From assembly GCF_002117105.1 (NCBI RefSeq), contig NZ_CP019343.1, forward strand, positions 3,596,001 to 3,660,000: DNA of 64,000 nucleotides. The letters run 5' to 3'. Under the pieces are notes generated by a model. The model ran no database searches, was not told the DNA's origin, and saw nothing but the letters and a program-made list of their open reading frames with translations. This document shows positions 38,549-48,462 of the stretch, piece by piece. The DNA comes from Oceanicoccus sagamiensis (GTDB taxonomy: Bacteria > Pseudomonadota > Gammaproteobacteria > Pseudomonadales > Dasaniaceae). How positions within the stretch are numbered: position 1 is the first letter of the stretch; each line of letters starts with the position of its first letter. The translations under genes and the position numbers were made by a program.

Positions 38549-40167
38549 GTGCGTTTGTTTCAAGCTTAACGACCGATAGCGAGAGCTTTGCCGAGAACCG
38601 GCAGGAGATGTTGTCGCTGATTGATGATTATCACGATATCAAACAGCGTGCCGTTGAGTTGTCGGCTAAACGTAAACCGCGTTTTGATGAGCGTGGACAG
38701 CTGCTACCCAGAGAGCGTTTATTGCGTTTGCTGGACCCGGGTATGCCGTTTTTAGAAATGTATGGTTTGGCCAATTTCTTAGTGGATACCCCGGACCGGG
38801 AAAAATCCGTTGCCGGTGCCAGTAACCTGAGCGGTATTGGTTTTATCAGTGGCATACGTTGTTTTGTTATGGTGGACGATAGCGGTATTAATGCGGGAGC
38901 AGCCACGCCAAAATCCGGTGAGAAAATCCAGGCCTGCCTTGATGTCGCATTGCGCCACAAACTACCTTTTGTACATTTGGTTGAAAGTGCTGGGGCTAAC
39001 TTAATGGAATACCGTGTAGAAGGGTGGGCTCATGCTGGCGGGATGTTTTATCGCCGGGCTAAACTTAGCGCGGCGGGCATTCCAACCATTACTGTATTGC
39101 ACGGGCCTGCCACTGCTGGTGGCGCTTATATGCCCGGACTTAGCGATTATGTGATCAGTGTAAGGGGTAGGGGGCGCGCTTCATTGGGCGGTGCTGCTTT
39201 GGTGCAGGCTGCCACCGGTGAAATGTCCAGTGATGAAGAGCTGGCCGGTACCGAAATGCATGCCACAGTGTCCGGTCTGGTGGAATATACCGCAGAAGAC
39301 GATGCCCATGGCTTATTACTGGCTCGTAACCTTATCGAACGTATCGATTGGAATAAATCCTGCGCCAAACCGGAAAAGTCTTTATTTAAAGCTCCAGTGT
39401 ATTCCAGTGATGACATTGCTGGTCTGGTACCCGTGGATTATCGCAAGCCCTATGATGTCCGCGAGTTAATTTGCCGTTTGGTAGATGGCTCTGATTTTGA
39501 TGAATTTAAACCCCGCTATGGAGTCACCACTGTCTGCACCCATGCCAGTATTTTTGGCAATGCCTGTGGCATTATCGGCAATAATGGCCCCATCGATCCT
39601 GACGGGGCCACCAAGGCCGCTCAGTTTATGCAGCTTTGCGACCAGTCCAACATACCGCTGATCTTTCTTGGCAATATCACCGGCTTTATGGTGGGTAAAG
39701 AGTATGAGCGCAACGGCATGATAAAGCATGGCTCAAAAATGATTCAGGCCGTATCAACCGTCAGTGTACCTAAAATCACCTTATATATTGGCGCCAGTTT
39801 CGGTGCTGGCAACTACGGTATGTGCGGTATTGGTTATGAGCCTGATTTTCTATTTACCTGGCCCAATGCGGTTACCGGTGTTATGGGTGGTGAGCAAGCT
39901 GCCTCTACCATGGATTTTGTGGCCAGAGCCGGTGCTGCTCGAAAAGGTATCGAGGTAGATGAAGCGCTAATGGAAAAACAGCAGCAATCGATTATTCAAT
40001 ATTTTGATGATCAGTCCAGCGCCTTTTACACCTCAGGCCTAATGTTAGATCAGGGCATGATTGACCCAAGAGATAGCCGAAAAGTATTGGGCTTTGCCTT
40101 ACAAACCTGTTGGGAGTCACGGCACCGTGAGCTAAACCCCAATAGCTTTGGTGTAGCCAGATTGTAA
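38545..40167 (+). CDS. Acyl-CoA carboxylase carboxyltransferase subunit (AtuC/LiuB-like)
   Basis: A 540-residue biotin-dependent carboxyltransferase that moves CO2 from carboxybiotin to an acyl-CoA. The two crotonase-like halves are seen at HLVESAGANLMEYRV, GPATAGGAYMPGLSDY, and FLGNITGFMVGKEYERNGMIKHG, GASFGAGNYGMCG (in pieces). The wording is that of 3-methylcrotonyl- or geranyl-CoA carboxylases rather than acetyl-CoA carboxylase. It overlaps the AtuA-like gene by 4 bases, as expected of an atu-type operon. The acyl substrate is not certain. Confidence 0.9.
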   Translation: MSAFVSSLTTDSESFAENRQEMLSLIDDYHDIKQRAVELSAKRKPRFDERGQLLPRERLLRLLDPGMPFLEMYGLANFLVDTPDREKSVAGASNLSGIGFISGIRCFVMVDDSGINAGAATPKSGEKIQACLDVALRHKLPFVHLVESAGANLMEYRVEGWAHAGGMFYRRAKLSAAGIPTITVLHGPATAGGAYMPGLSDYVISVRGRGRASLGGAALVQAATGEMSSDEELAGTEMHATVSGLVEYTAEDDAHGLLLARNLIERIDWNKSCAKPEKSLFKAPVYSSDDIAGLVPVDYRKPYDVRELICRLVDGSDFDEFKPRYGVTTVCTHASIFGNACGIIGNNGPIDPDGATKAAQFMQLCDQSNIPLIFLGNITGFMVGKEYERNGMIKHGSKMIQAVSTVSVPKITLYIGASFGAGNYGMCGIGYEPDFLFTWPNAVTGVMGGEQAASTMDFVARAGAARKGIEVDEALMEKQQQSIIQYFDDQSSAFYTSGLMLDQGMIDPRDSRKVLGFALQTCWESRHRELNPNSFGVARL

Positions 40168-40196
40168 TTGATTATCTACCTGACAAGAGAAGCATA

Positions 40197-41009
40197 GTGA
40201 AAATACTACCCGATACAGACAAGCTGTTGTTAGAGCAAAGCGACAACTGGCTAACCATTTGGTTTAACCGTCCTGAAAGCCGCAATGCCTTATCCGAAGG
40301 GCTTACCGATGATCTCTGCGCGGTATTAAATGCCGTGCGCGATGATCAGGGCTGCCGGGGTATTACCCTGCGTGGCAAAGGTGGAGTGTTTTGTGCCGGT
40401 GGTGATTTAAAAAACTTTAAAGCGGGATTTCAGGGCGGTGAGCAATCACAGGCTGATATAGAAGCGGCTAGCCGTGCAGCAGGTGAGATGTTTGACCTGA
40501 TCAATGAAATGCCACAAGTCGTAGTGATTTTGGTGGAAGGTGCCGCTATGGCCGGTGGCCTTGGTATGGTGTGTATCGCCGATATTGTTGCTGTCACCCG
40601 TGATGCAAAATTTGCCATGACGGAAACCACATTGGGTATTCCTCCCGCGCAGATAGCACCGTTTGTGGTGCAGCGTTTGGGTTTAAGTAGTGCCAGGCGA
40701 TTAATGTTAACGGCCTCTCGGTTTAATGGTGAAGAAGCAGGGCGCTTGGGCTTGGCTGATTTTGTGGTCGATGATGCATCAGGCTTGGATCAAGTCGAGG
40801 CGGATATTAAGCAACAAGTTAAACGCTGCGCTCCCGGTGCCAATGCGGTTACCAAAGAAGTGGTGCTGGCCACGCGTCATTTAAACCGTGAAGAGATGGT
40901 GGACTTTGCTGCCAAAGGTTTTGCCGCTTGTATGCTTTCCGATGAAGGGCGTGAAGGTGTCGCCTCGTTTTTTGAAAAACGCAAACCCTATTGGTCGGTA
41001 AAACACTAA
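40197..41009 (+). CDS. Enoyl-CoA hydratase (crotonase family), second copy, AtuE-like
   Basis: A 270-residue crotonase. Oxyanion-hole segments are VFCAGGDLKNFKA (about residues 65-77) and VEGAAMAGGLGMVCIADI (in pieces, about 115-132), and the catalytic Glu is likely in FAMTETTLGIPP. Position between carboxyltransferase and biotin carboxylase matches atuE, the isohexenylglutaconyl-CoA hydratase, or liuC, the 3-methylglutaconyl-CoA hydratase. It would hydrate the carboxylated enoyl-CoA. The start is GTG, with AAGAGAAG before it. Confidence 0.87.
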   Translation: MKILPDTDKLLLEQSDNWLTIWFNRPESRNALSEGLTDDLCAVLNAVRDDQGCRGITLRGKGGVFCAGGDLKNFKAGFQGGEQSQADIEAASRAAGEMFDLINEMPQVVVILVEGAAMAGGLGMVCIADIVAVTRDAKFAMTETTLGIPPAQIAPFVVQRLGLSSARRLMLTASRFNGEEAGRLGLADFVVDDASGLDQVEADIKQQVKRCAPGANAVTKEVVLATRHLNREEMVDFAAKGFAACMLSDEGREGVASFFEKRKPYWSVKH

Positions 41010-41024
41010 GACTTGGATAAAATT

Positions 41025-43013
41025 ATGAGACGCTTTAATAGCATATTGGTCGCCAATCGTGGCGAAATAGCCGTCAGGGTAATATCGACCGCGAAGCAGC
41101 TTGGTTATCGTACCGTAGCGGTTTACTCAGAAGCAGATGCCGACGCCATCCATGTAAAAATGGCGGACGATGCCATTGCCATTGGTCCTTCGCCAGCCAA
41201 TGAAAGTTATTTGGTGATCGATAATATTTTAGCAGCAGCCAAGGCGGCCGGTGCTGAAGCGATTCACCCCGGCTATGGCTTTTTGTCAGAGAATGCTGAG
41301 TTTGCCAAAGCTTGTGAGCAGGCAGATTTGGTTTTTATTGGTCCCAGTGCTGAATCCATTGCATTGATGGGTAATAAGGCTGAAGCCAAGCGCCACATGA
41401 TTAAAGCGCAGGTTCCCTGTGTGCCGGGTTATGAAGAAAAGGATCAAACGGACGAGGTGTTGATGGCTGCGGCTGAGAATATTGGCTATCCCATTATGGC
41501 AAAAGCGGCTGCCGGTGGTGGTGGCCGTGGGATGAGTCTGGTACATAAAGCCGAAGATTTAGTCGAAGCGTTACGCTCGGCACGCTCAGTGGCGTTAAAT
41601 AGTTTTGGCTCCGACGAGATGATTTTGGAAAAAGCCATTATCAATCCCCGCCATGTTGAAATTCAGATATTCGCCGATACCCAAGGCAATGTGATTCATT
41701 TAGGTGAGCGTGATTGCTCGGTACAACGTCGCCACCAGAAAGTTGTTGAAGAAGCACCGTGCCCGGTAATGAGCGACAAATTACGTGAATCCATGGGAGC
41801 GGCGGCGGTAGAGGCAGCGAGGGCGATTAATTATCGCGGTGCAGGTACCGTCGAATTTTTACTGGATGATCAGGGTCATTTTTATTTTCTGGAAATGAAT
41901 ACCCGCTTGCAGGTTGAACACCCGGTCACGGAGCTGATTACCGGCCAGGATTTGGTAGCGATGCAAATTCAGGTAGCGCAGGGTCAGGCCCTGTCGCTAT
42001 CGCAGCAGGATATTCAATTCAATGGCCATGCTATGGAAGTGCGCCTGTATGCAGAAGATCCGGCCAAGGGCTTTTTACCCCGTACCGGCCAGATCGCTCT
42101 CTGGCAGGCAGCTGTGGGTGAAGGGGTGCGTATTGATAGCGGCATCGATAGTGGTCAGGCAATATCCCCTTACTATGATCCCATGTTGGCCAAGGTGATT
42201 GCCTGGGGGCCAGATCGTGAAACGGCCAGACATCGTTTAATGGCCGCATTAAAGAATACCCTGCTGTTCGGTACCACCAGTAATAAGCGTTTTTTGATTG
42301 ATATACTGGAACGAGAAACCTTTGCTAAAGGGCTGGCCACCACGGCCTTTATTGATCAGGAATTTTCCAAGGCTGATTTAAAAAACTCATCTGTCAGTAC
42401 TAACACCGCCGCTATAGCTGCGGTGATTCAGTATGCTCTGGAGCAGCAGCAGGCAATGCAGGCTAGCCTGAATGTGGCCGATGATTTATTAAATTGGTCA
42501 AGTACCGGGCATATGGCTAGCCGCTATGTTTATCAGTTTGCCAAGCAGTCCTTTGATCTATTGGTAAGTCCTACAGCCACTAATTGCTATCAGGTTGCGC
42601 TTAATGATCAGGCGCTAGTCTTAGAGTTACTTAATCTCGGAGAGAACACTGCCAGGCTGCGGATTAATGGCGTGGGTCAAACGGTTTATTTTCTAATGCC
42701 GGAGCCGGGTGTGTTATTACTCTCAGTTGAAGGGGCGAATATTGAATGTCGCAATGAGTTGGCCTTCTCTGCCAGTGCGGAAGCAGTTGCTGGTGACGGT
42801 CAATTACTGGCCCCTATGCACGGGGTTATGCAGGAGTTGCTGGTTAGCGTTGGCGATGCCGTTAAACAGGGCCAGCGTGTTGCCGTAGTAGAAGCCATGA
42901 AAATGCAGCATGATATAGTGGCAGATATCGATGGTACGATAGAGGCAGTGGCCGTGGCGGAAGGCAGTCAGGTTGCTGCTAACGATATATTAATAGCGAT
43001 TGCCGGCTGCTAA
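41025..43013 (+). CDS. Acyl-CoA carboxylase biotin carboxylase/carrier subunit (AtuF/LiuD-like)
   Basis: A 662-residue two-activity subunit. The biotin carboxylase part (about residues 1-450) has ILVANRGEIAVRVI, the ATP-grasp loop KAAAGGGGRGM, HLGERDCSVQRRHQK and FLEMNTRLQVEHPVTE. The C-terminal carrier domain has the biotin site EAMKMQH with Lys626. It charges biotin with bicarbonate for the neighbouring carboxyltransferases. I prefer ATG 41025 over the TTG at 41013 because the family starts at about RRFNSILVANRGE. Confidence 0.93.
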   Translation: MRRFNSILVANRGEIAVRVISTAKQLGYRTVAVYSEADADAIHVKMADDAIAIGPSPANESYLVIDNILAAAKAAGAEAIHPGYGFLSENAEFAKACEQADLVFIGPSAESIALMGNKAEAKRHMIKAQVPCVPGYEEKDQTDEVLMAAAENIGYPIMAKAAAGGGGRGMSLVHKAEDLVEALRSARSVALNSFGSDEMILEKAIINPRHVEIQIFADTQGNVIHLGERDCSVQRRHQKVVEEAPCPVMSDKLRESMGAAAVEAARAINYRGAGTVEFLLDDQGHFYFLEMNTRLQVEHPVTELITGQDLVAMQIQVAQGQALSLSQQDIQFNGHAMEVRLYAEDPAKGFLPRTGQIALWQAAVGEGVRIDSGIDSGQAISPYYDPMLAKVIAWGPDRETARHRLMAALKNTLLFGTTSNKRFLIDILERETFAKGLATTAFIDQEFSKADLKNSSVSTNTAAIAAVIQYALEQQQAMQASLNVADDLLNWSSTGHMASRYVYQFAKQSFDLLVSPTATNCYQVALNDQALVLELLNLGENTARLRINGVGQTVYFLMPEPGVLLLSVEGANIECRNELAFSASAEAVAGDGQLLAPMHGVMQELLVSVGDAVKQGQRVAVVEAMKMQHDIVADIDGTIEAVAVAEGSQVAANDILIAIAGC

Positions 43014-43037
43014 CAACAATAATAATCAGGATTGGCT

Positions 43038-44636
43038 ATGGTTTATGACCCGCGCATCCCAGCAAAAGAACAGTGTGTACTGGCCTACCAGTTAGAGCGG
43101 TGGGCTAGCGAGCGCCCTGAGCAAACGGCGGTGGTGTTCTATGGCGGTGAAAGTTGGTCTTGGCAAACTCTGTTAGCCATGACCCAGCGCACAGCCTGCG
43201 CCCTGCAATCTTTAGGCGTCAGCAAAGGTGATCATGTACTCAGTTGGCAGCCTAATAATAAGCAGGCGTTGCTGACCTGGTTTGGTTTAAATTATCTGGG
43301 CGCTGTCTATGTTCCGATTAATACCGCTTACAAAGGTAGTTTGTTGCAGCATGTGGTTCAACTGTCAGATGCACGGCTAATGATTTGTCATGCTGATTTA
43401 GCACCGAGACTTAATGCGATTGAAACGGGTGGATTACAGGATGTGATTGTCACTCACGATAAGGTTGATTTAACCGCGCTTAATACTTTGCCGGAATCTG
43501 CCCTAATCGCTCACCAACCGCTCTCACAGCCCCCTGAGCTTATTGAACCCTGGGATACGCAATATATTATTTTTACTTCGGGCACCACCGGGCCCTCTAA
43601 AGCGGTTTTATCCTCGTATTTGCAAGGCTATTCAATGGGTCCCGAGGCTCACCCTTATGTGGATAGTGATGATCGCTCTCTGATTAATATGCCGCTGTTT
43701 CATGCTGGCGGTACCATCTATGTCATTATGACTCTGGCCAATGGTGGCTCCTGTTTTATTGATAGCCATTTTAAAACCGATGAATTCTGGTCGACCATTA
43801 ATGATTATCAAATTACCTCGACCTGTTTAGTAGCCGCTATGATTCCTTTTTTATTAAAACTACCTCCTAGCGATAAGGACAAAAACCATAGCTTGAAAAA
43901 AGCCCTCTGCGTACCCTGGAATGACGATGGTCGTGCGGTTGGTTTGCGTTACGGTATTGATATGCGTACTTGTTTTAATATGACGGAAATATCAGGTCCT
44001 TTAGTATCTGATTCTTTTCCTGAAAAAAACGGTACCTGCGGTAAAGTTCGGGCAGGTGTTGAAGCGCGTGTCGTTGATGAAAATGATTGTGAAGTCGCGC
44101 CGGGTGTCACAGGGGAATTGGTATTGCGCACCGACCGCCCCTGGTCGATGAATCATGGCTATTATAAAAATCCGCCAGCGACTGCTGAGGCCTGGCGCAA
44201 TGGCTGGTTTCATACCGGTGATGGCTTTAAATACGATAAAGAGGGCTACTTTTACTTTGTTGATAGAATCAAGGATGCTATCCGTCGGCGCGGTGAAAAT
44301 ATTTCTTCCTTTGAAGTCGAGAATGAAGTCACCGCTTTTCCTCAGGTAAGGGAAGCTGCTGCGATAGCAGTGCCCAGTGAGTTAAGTGAAGATGATGTTA
44401 TGATTGTGGTGTCAGCGCTAGCGGGTAATACGGTAGAGCCGCTGGCATTATTTGAGTTTCTGCAGCAGCGAGTGGCCTATTTTATGTTGCCGAGATTTAT
44501 TCGTATTGTTGATGAGTTGCCAAAAACCCCAACCCAAAAAATAAAAAAACATCTGCTGAAAGAAGCGGGTGTGACCGACGATACCTGGGACCGTGAAGCA
44601 GCAGGTATTGTGGTTAAACGAGATCAGTTGTCCTAG
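43038..44636 (+). CDS. Acyl-CoA ligase (AMP-forming), second copy, CaiC-like
   Basis: A 532-residue adenylating enzyme. Motifs are IIFTSGTTGPSKAVLSS (about residues 175-191), FNMTEISGP, FHTGDGFKYDKEGY, the hinge RIKDAIRRRGENISSFEVE and the C-terminal Lys region TPTQKIKKHLL. It is closer to crotonobetaine/carnitine-CoA ligases and similar enzymes than to the first ligase of the cluster, so it probably takes a different acid. ATG 43038 is preferred, with AGG 8 bases before it, over the TTG 6 bases upstream. Confidence 0.87.
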   Translation: MVYDPRIPAKEQCVLAYQLERWASERPEQTAVVFYGGESWSWQTLLAMTQRTACALQSLGVSKGDHVLSWQPNNKQALLTWFGLNYLGAVYVPINTAYKGSLLQHVVQLSDARLMICHADLAPRLNAIETGGLQDVIVTHDKVDLTALNTLPESALIAHQPLSQPPELIEPWDTQYIIFTSGTTGPSKAVLSSYLQGYSMGPEAHPYVDSDDRSLINMPLFHAGGTIYVIMTLANGGSCFIDSHFKTDEFWSTINDYQITSTCLVAAMIPFLLKLPPSDKDKNHSLKKALCVPWNDDGRAVGLRYGIDMRTCFNMTEISGPLVSDSFPEKNGTCGKVRAGVEARVVDENDCEVAPGVTGELVLRTDRPWSMNHGYYKNPPATAEAWRNGWFHTGDGFKYDKEGYFYFVDRIKDAIRRRGENISSFEVENEVTAFPQVREAAAIAVPSELSEDDVMIVVSALAGNTVEPLALFEFLQQRVAYFMLPRFIRIVDELPKTPTQKIKKHLLKEAGVTDDTWDREAAGIVVKRDQLS

Positions 44637-44659
44637 TGGGCCGTAGAGAGGAATAGTGT

Positions 44660-46231
44660 ATGTCTGATGAAATAACATCACGGGACTTACTACAACAGTT
44701 AGAGGAAGCGCGTGCCTCAATAACAGACCAGCAAAGACCGGATGCGGTGGCTAAGCGCCGCGAGCAGGGTATGGGGACCGCAAGAGAGCGTGTGCAGCAA
44801 TTGTTGGACGCCGATAGCTTTCGGGAAGTCGGTGGTTTGGTCGGCCCTGATCGCAGCAATGCCCTAAGTCGAGATTTAGAGGCTCCTGCTGATGGGGCGG
44901 TGACGGGTAGCGGCAAGATTGGTGGGCGCGAGGTTTCAGTCGTGTCTCAGGATTTCACTGTACTAGGTGGCAGTATTGGTACCCATGCCGACCATAAGAT
45001 GGGGCGCCTGATTAACCGTGCTGCGGATCGGGGTCAACCTTTGGTAATGATGTTAGAGGGTGGCGGTCACCGCATTCAAGACGGAATGAATGCCGCGCAT
45101 TTTGCTGCGGCTTCACCGGTCTTTCATTTAATCAGCAGACTTTCTGGCTGGGTGCCGAATGTCACCGCCATCATGGGGCAGGGCTTTGCTGGGCCGACGG
45201 CCTATGCATCACTGTCTGATTTTGTCGTTTTGGTGCGGGAAAAATCGACCATGGGTATTGCCGGCCCTGCGTTAGTTAAAGCGGGTACAGGGCAGGAAAT
45301 TTCAAAAGAAGCATTGGGCGGTGCCAGGCGCCAGGCCGACCAGCAAGGTATTGCTGATTTGGCTGTGGATACTGAAGAAGAATGCCTACAGGCCATTCAG
45401 CAATTTCTATCCTATTTGCCCAGCAATGCGGGTGAGCCTTTGCCAATCATTCCCTGTGACGATCCGATCGATCGTCGTGATGATAAGCTATTGGATTTGG
45501 TGACTGCCAATAGCCGTAAAGTTTACGATATGCGCAAAGTGATTAAAGTGATTGCAGATAAAGGCAGTGTCTTTGAGATAAAGCCGGGCTTTGCCAAAAA
45601 TATGCTGACCTGCTTGGCGCGGATGAATGGTCGGCCGGTCGGTTTTTTTGCTAACCAGCCGATGCAAAAAGGCGGCATACTCGATGCGGCCGCCTGTGAA
45701 AAGGCTGCACATTTTATTGCGCTATGTGATGCATTTGGGGTTCCTTTAGTGTCCTTGATAGATATTCCCGGTATAGCCATTGGTCCCGCCGCTGAAGATA
45801 CCGGGTTGGGGCGTCGCAGTGGCCGGCTGTTTTATGAAATGGGCATTGCCACCGTACCTTTGATCTCGGTGGTACTGCGCAAAGGTTATGGTGGAGGCTA
45901 TTATGCTATGGGAGGTGGTCGAGGCTTTGATGCTGATGCGGCCTTTGCCTGGCCCACGGCAGAGATTTGTGCCATGTCTATCGAAGGGGCGGTGGATGTT
46001 GCCTATAAGAAAAAATACCAGTCAGCCGATGACCCGGACACTGAACGGCAGCACATGATTGACGATATCAAAGGTCAAACCGGCGCATTAGACGCGGCCC
46101 ATGATTTTGGTATTGATGACGTGATTGATCCAAGAGAAACCCGTCAGCGCATTATTGAAGTGCTGGCATCCTGTCTACCCAGAAGACCAGATCGCAGCCC
46201 GCCCAGAGTGCGTTCTATTTCACCTGTCTAG
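44660..46231 (+). CDS. Second acyl-CoA carboxyltransferase subunit
   Basis: A 523-residue carboxyltransferase clearly different from the one at 38545. It has the family start RREQGMGTARERVQQLLD and ADGAVTGSGKIGGREVSVVSQDFTVLGGS (in pieces), MLEGGGHRIQDG and GKGYGGGYYAMGGGRGF-type glycine loops in the C-terminal half. It looks like a propionyl-CoA carboxylase-beta-like protein of unsettled specificity. Only one biotin carboxylase is encoded nearby, so it must share it or use the free carrier. AGAGGA precedes the ATG. Confidence 0.85.
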   Translation: MSDEITSRDLLQQLEEARASITDQQRPDAVAKRREQGMGTARERVQQLLDADSFREVGGLVGPDRSNALSRDLEAPADGAVTGSGKIGGREVSVVSQDFTVLGGSIGTHADHKMGRLINRAADRGQPLVMMLEGGGHRIQDGMNAAHFAAASPVFHLISRLSGWVPNVTAIMGQGFAGPTAYASLSDFVVLVREKSTMGIAGPALVKAGTGQEISKEALGGARRQADQQGIADLAVDTEEECLQAIQQFLSYLPSNAGEPLPIIPCDDPIDRRDDKLLDLVTANSRKVYDMRKVIKVIADKGSVFEIKPGFAKNMLTCLARMNGRPVGFFANQPMQKGGILDAAACEKAAHFIALCDAFGVPLVSLIDIPGIAIGPAAEDTGLGRRSGRLFYEMGIATVPLISVVLRKGYGGGYYAMGGGRGFDADAAFAWPTAEICAMSIEGAVDVAYKKKYQSADDPDTERQHMIDDIKGQTGALDAAHDFGIDDVIDPRETRQRIIEVLASCLPRRPDRSPPRVRSISPV

Positions 46232-46267
46232 TCATCCGATTATCCGACTTAATCGTAGGAAACCTTT

Positions 46268-47079
46268 ATGTCATCGCGTCTGTTAATAGAAAAACAAGAG
46301 ACAGTCTGGATTGCCCGATTTAATAATCCGCCACACAGTTATATGGATCATCTAACGGGCGAAGCCCTGACGCAATTATTAGATGAGGTGGATGGCGATA
46401 GCGTGGTGCGGGCGGTAATTTTTACCGGTAGTGAAGAGGGTGTATTTATTCGTCATTATGATGTGGCTGTGTTGTTAGAGCGCAGTCAGGGGATGGCGGA
46501 GCGCGGTTTACGTTTTTCGCTGGACCGCTTAATTCCCGAATCGCAATTACATCAATGTTTAGCACGAATGGAGTCAATGCCAATCGCTTTTATTGCTGCA
46601 ATTAATGGCACTGCTATGGGTGGGGGTTTGAAATTACTCTGGCCTGTGATTTTCGTTTGGTGCAACAGGGTGATTATGATTTGGGTCTGCCAGAAATTAA
46701 TCTCGGTTTACTGGGCGGTGCCGGGGGTACTCAGCGTCTGCCACGGTTAATAGGCCAATCAAAAGCTTTGGAGATGGAGTTATTAGGGCAAACGATTTCA
46801 CCAGCACAAGCCGTGCAATGGGGTATTGCCATGGAATGTGTAGAGGGTGATGTTGTCGCCAGATCCATAGAGATTGCCAATAAGCTGGCCACTAAAGACC
46901 CCCGAGCCTCGGCACATATTAAACAGTTAATCAGAGGTTCTGCCGATTGGGAACTTGAAGAAGGTCTTGCTAAGGAGCGAACCTTATTTTGTGATTTAAT
47001 GGTTGCCCCTGATAGCTTGCAAGCGATGAAAGATTTTGTAGAAAACGATGGCGATATTCGCGACGAAGATTGCCGCTAA
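46268..47079 (+). pseudogene. Enoyl-CoA hydratase/isomerase, third copy, frame broken
   Basis: The first part runs from 46268 through MPIAFIAAINGTAMGGG, then the frame turns to nonsense ending at 46750. Adding one T to the run at 46627-46629 restores FEITLACDFRLVQQGDYDLGLPEINLG (in pieces) and leads to 47079, a complete crotonase of about 270 residues. The break lies within the conserved GGGFELALACD motif. Oxyanion segments (FIRHYD and NGTAMGGG) are present in the first part. The second part has GGAGGTQRLPRLIG, as in FadB-type hydratases. Confidence 0.85.
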
Positions 47080-47100
47080 TCATTATTTTAGGATTGAACC

Positions 47101-48345
47101 ATGTCTAGCCCCCAATATGATGTTGTTATTTTTGGTGCCACCAGCTTTGTTGGTCAAATTATTGTGCGTTACTTTTGTGAACAGTTTTCCACCGCTGATG
47201 CGGCCGAGCAAGTCAGTTGGGCCATTGCCGGTCGATCAGAGGCCAAGCTCAATGAAGTAAAAGCCTTGATGGCAGATAAGGTTGATGATATTCCCACCAT
47301 TGTTGCCAATGCTGATGACCTTGAAGCGATGCGCGCTATGTGTGAGCAAACACTGGTGGTGATGTCCACGGTTGGGCCCTATGCTTTATATGGCGATACG
47401 CTGATTCAAGCTTGTGTAGAAACCGGCACCGACTACTGTGATCTGGCGGGTGAAATCCAGTGGATTAAACGTATGCAGGACAAATATTCAGAAGCTGCTT
47501 TAAACAGCGGTGCGCGTATTGTTCATAGCTGCGGCTTTGATTCGATTCCTTCTGATATGGGTGTGTACTACTTGCAACAGCAAGCCAAAGCAAAACTGGG
47601 GCAGGTCTGCTCGGAGGTGGCTCTGCGGATTAAAGCTGCATCAGGAGGTTTTTCCGGTGGTACTTTTGCCAGCATGGTTAATGCCAATGATGAAATGGCA
47701 GCCGATCCGGAGTTACAGGCGCTGTTGGAAGATAGTTATGCGATTTGCCCTGAGGATTATCCCAAGCAGGCAAAGCAGCACAGTATTCTCAGTCACCACT
47801 ATGACGAAAATTTTGCCAGCTGGTCTGCGCCATTTATGATGGCACCGATTAACGAGCCAGTGGTGCTGCGCTCCAATGCCTTAAGCGACTATAGCTATGG
47901 TAAAGACTTTCACTATAATGAAGCCATCCTGACTGCCCCCGGCACTGGCGGTAAAATTGCTGCGGTGATGGTGGACAAAGTGATGAAAATATTTGTAGCC
48001 GCCACTGCTATGCCGTTGTTTAAACCGTTAATTATGAAAATAATGCCTGCGCCTGGTGAGGGCCCCAGCCCTGAAGCGCAGGCCAAGGGTTTTTATGATA
48101 TTCGCTTTTTGGGTAAAACCAACGATGGGCAGCGGATACAAACTAAACTAACCGGTGATCGTGACCCAGGTTACGGTTCAACGGCTAAAATTATTGCTCA
48201 ATCTGCGGTCTGTCTGGCCAAGGATATAAGTCAGCAAGAAAAGGGCGGTGGTTTTTGGACCACGGCCACTGTTTTTGACCAGCGTTTAATTGACCGCTTA
48301 TGTCAATATGCCGGTTTGACCTTTGAAGTGATTGATGACGACTAA
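47101..48345 (+). CDS. Saccharopine dehydrogenase-like NAD(P)-binding protein (trans-acting enoyl reductase type)
   Basis: A 414-residue protein with an N-terminal Rossmann fold (VIFGATSFVGQIIVRYF, about residues 8-24), followed by WAIAGRSEAKL and STVGPYALYGDTLIQAC. HSCGFDSIPSDMGVYY is typical of the group that includes mycobacterial trans-acting enoyl reductases and lipid-linked SDH-like proteins. True saccharopine dehydrogenase is unlikely in this setting. It may reduce an unsaturated acyl intermediate with NADPH. AGGA precedes the ATG. Confidence 0.8.
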   Translation: MSSPQYDVVIFGATSFVGQIIVRYFCEQFSTADAAEQVSWAIAGRSEAKLNEVKALMADKVDDIPTIVANADDLEAMRAMCEQTLVVMSTVGPYALYGDTLIQACVETGTDYCDLAGEIQWIKRMQDKYSEAALNSGARIVHSCGFDSIPSDMGVYYLQQQAKAKLGQVCSEVALRIKAASGGFSGGTFASMVNANDEMAADPELQALLEDSYAICPEDYPKQAKQHSILSHHYDENFASWSAPFMMAPINEPVVLRSNALSDYSYGKDFHYNEAILTAPGTGGKIAAVMVDKVMKIFVAATAMPLFKPLIMKIMPAPGEGPSPEAQAKGFYDIRFLGKTNDGQRIQTKLTGDRDPGYGSTAKIIAQSAVCLAKDISQQEKGGGFWTTATVFDQRLIDRLCQYAGLTFEVIDDD

Positions 48346-48385
48346 AATAGACTGTTATGCTAGCGCCGCGCTGTTGCTATCAAAG

Positions 48386-48452
48386 CAAGTACTATAAATA
48401 CAAGTACTATTAAAACAAGATAAGCCAAAAGCAAAACAAGATAAGTCAAAAG
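48386..48452 (+). repeat. Two short tandem duplications upstream of the luciferase-like gene
   Basis: CAAGTACTAT occurs at 48386-48395 and 48401-48410. A 20-base AAAACAAGATAAG(C/T)CAAAAG unit occurs at 48412-48431 and 48433-48452, with one mismatch and a 21-base period. They fill most of the leader before the ATG at 48463. Confidence 0.8.
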
Positions 48453-48462
48453 AAGTTTTATT

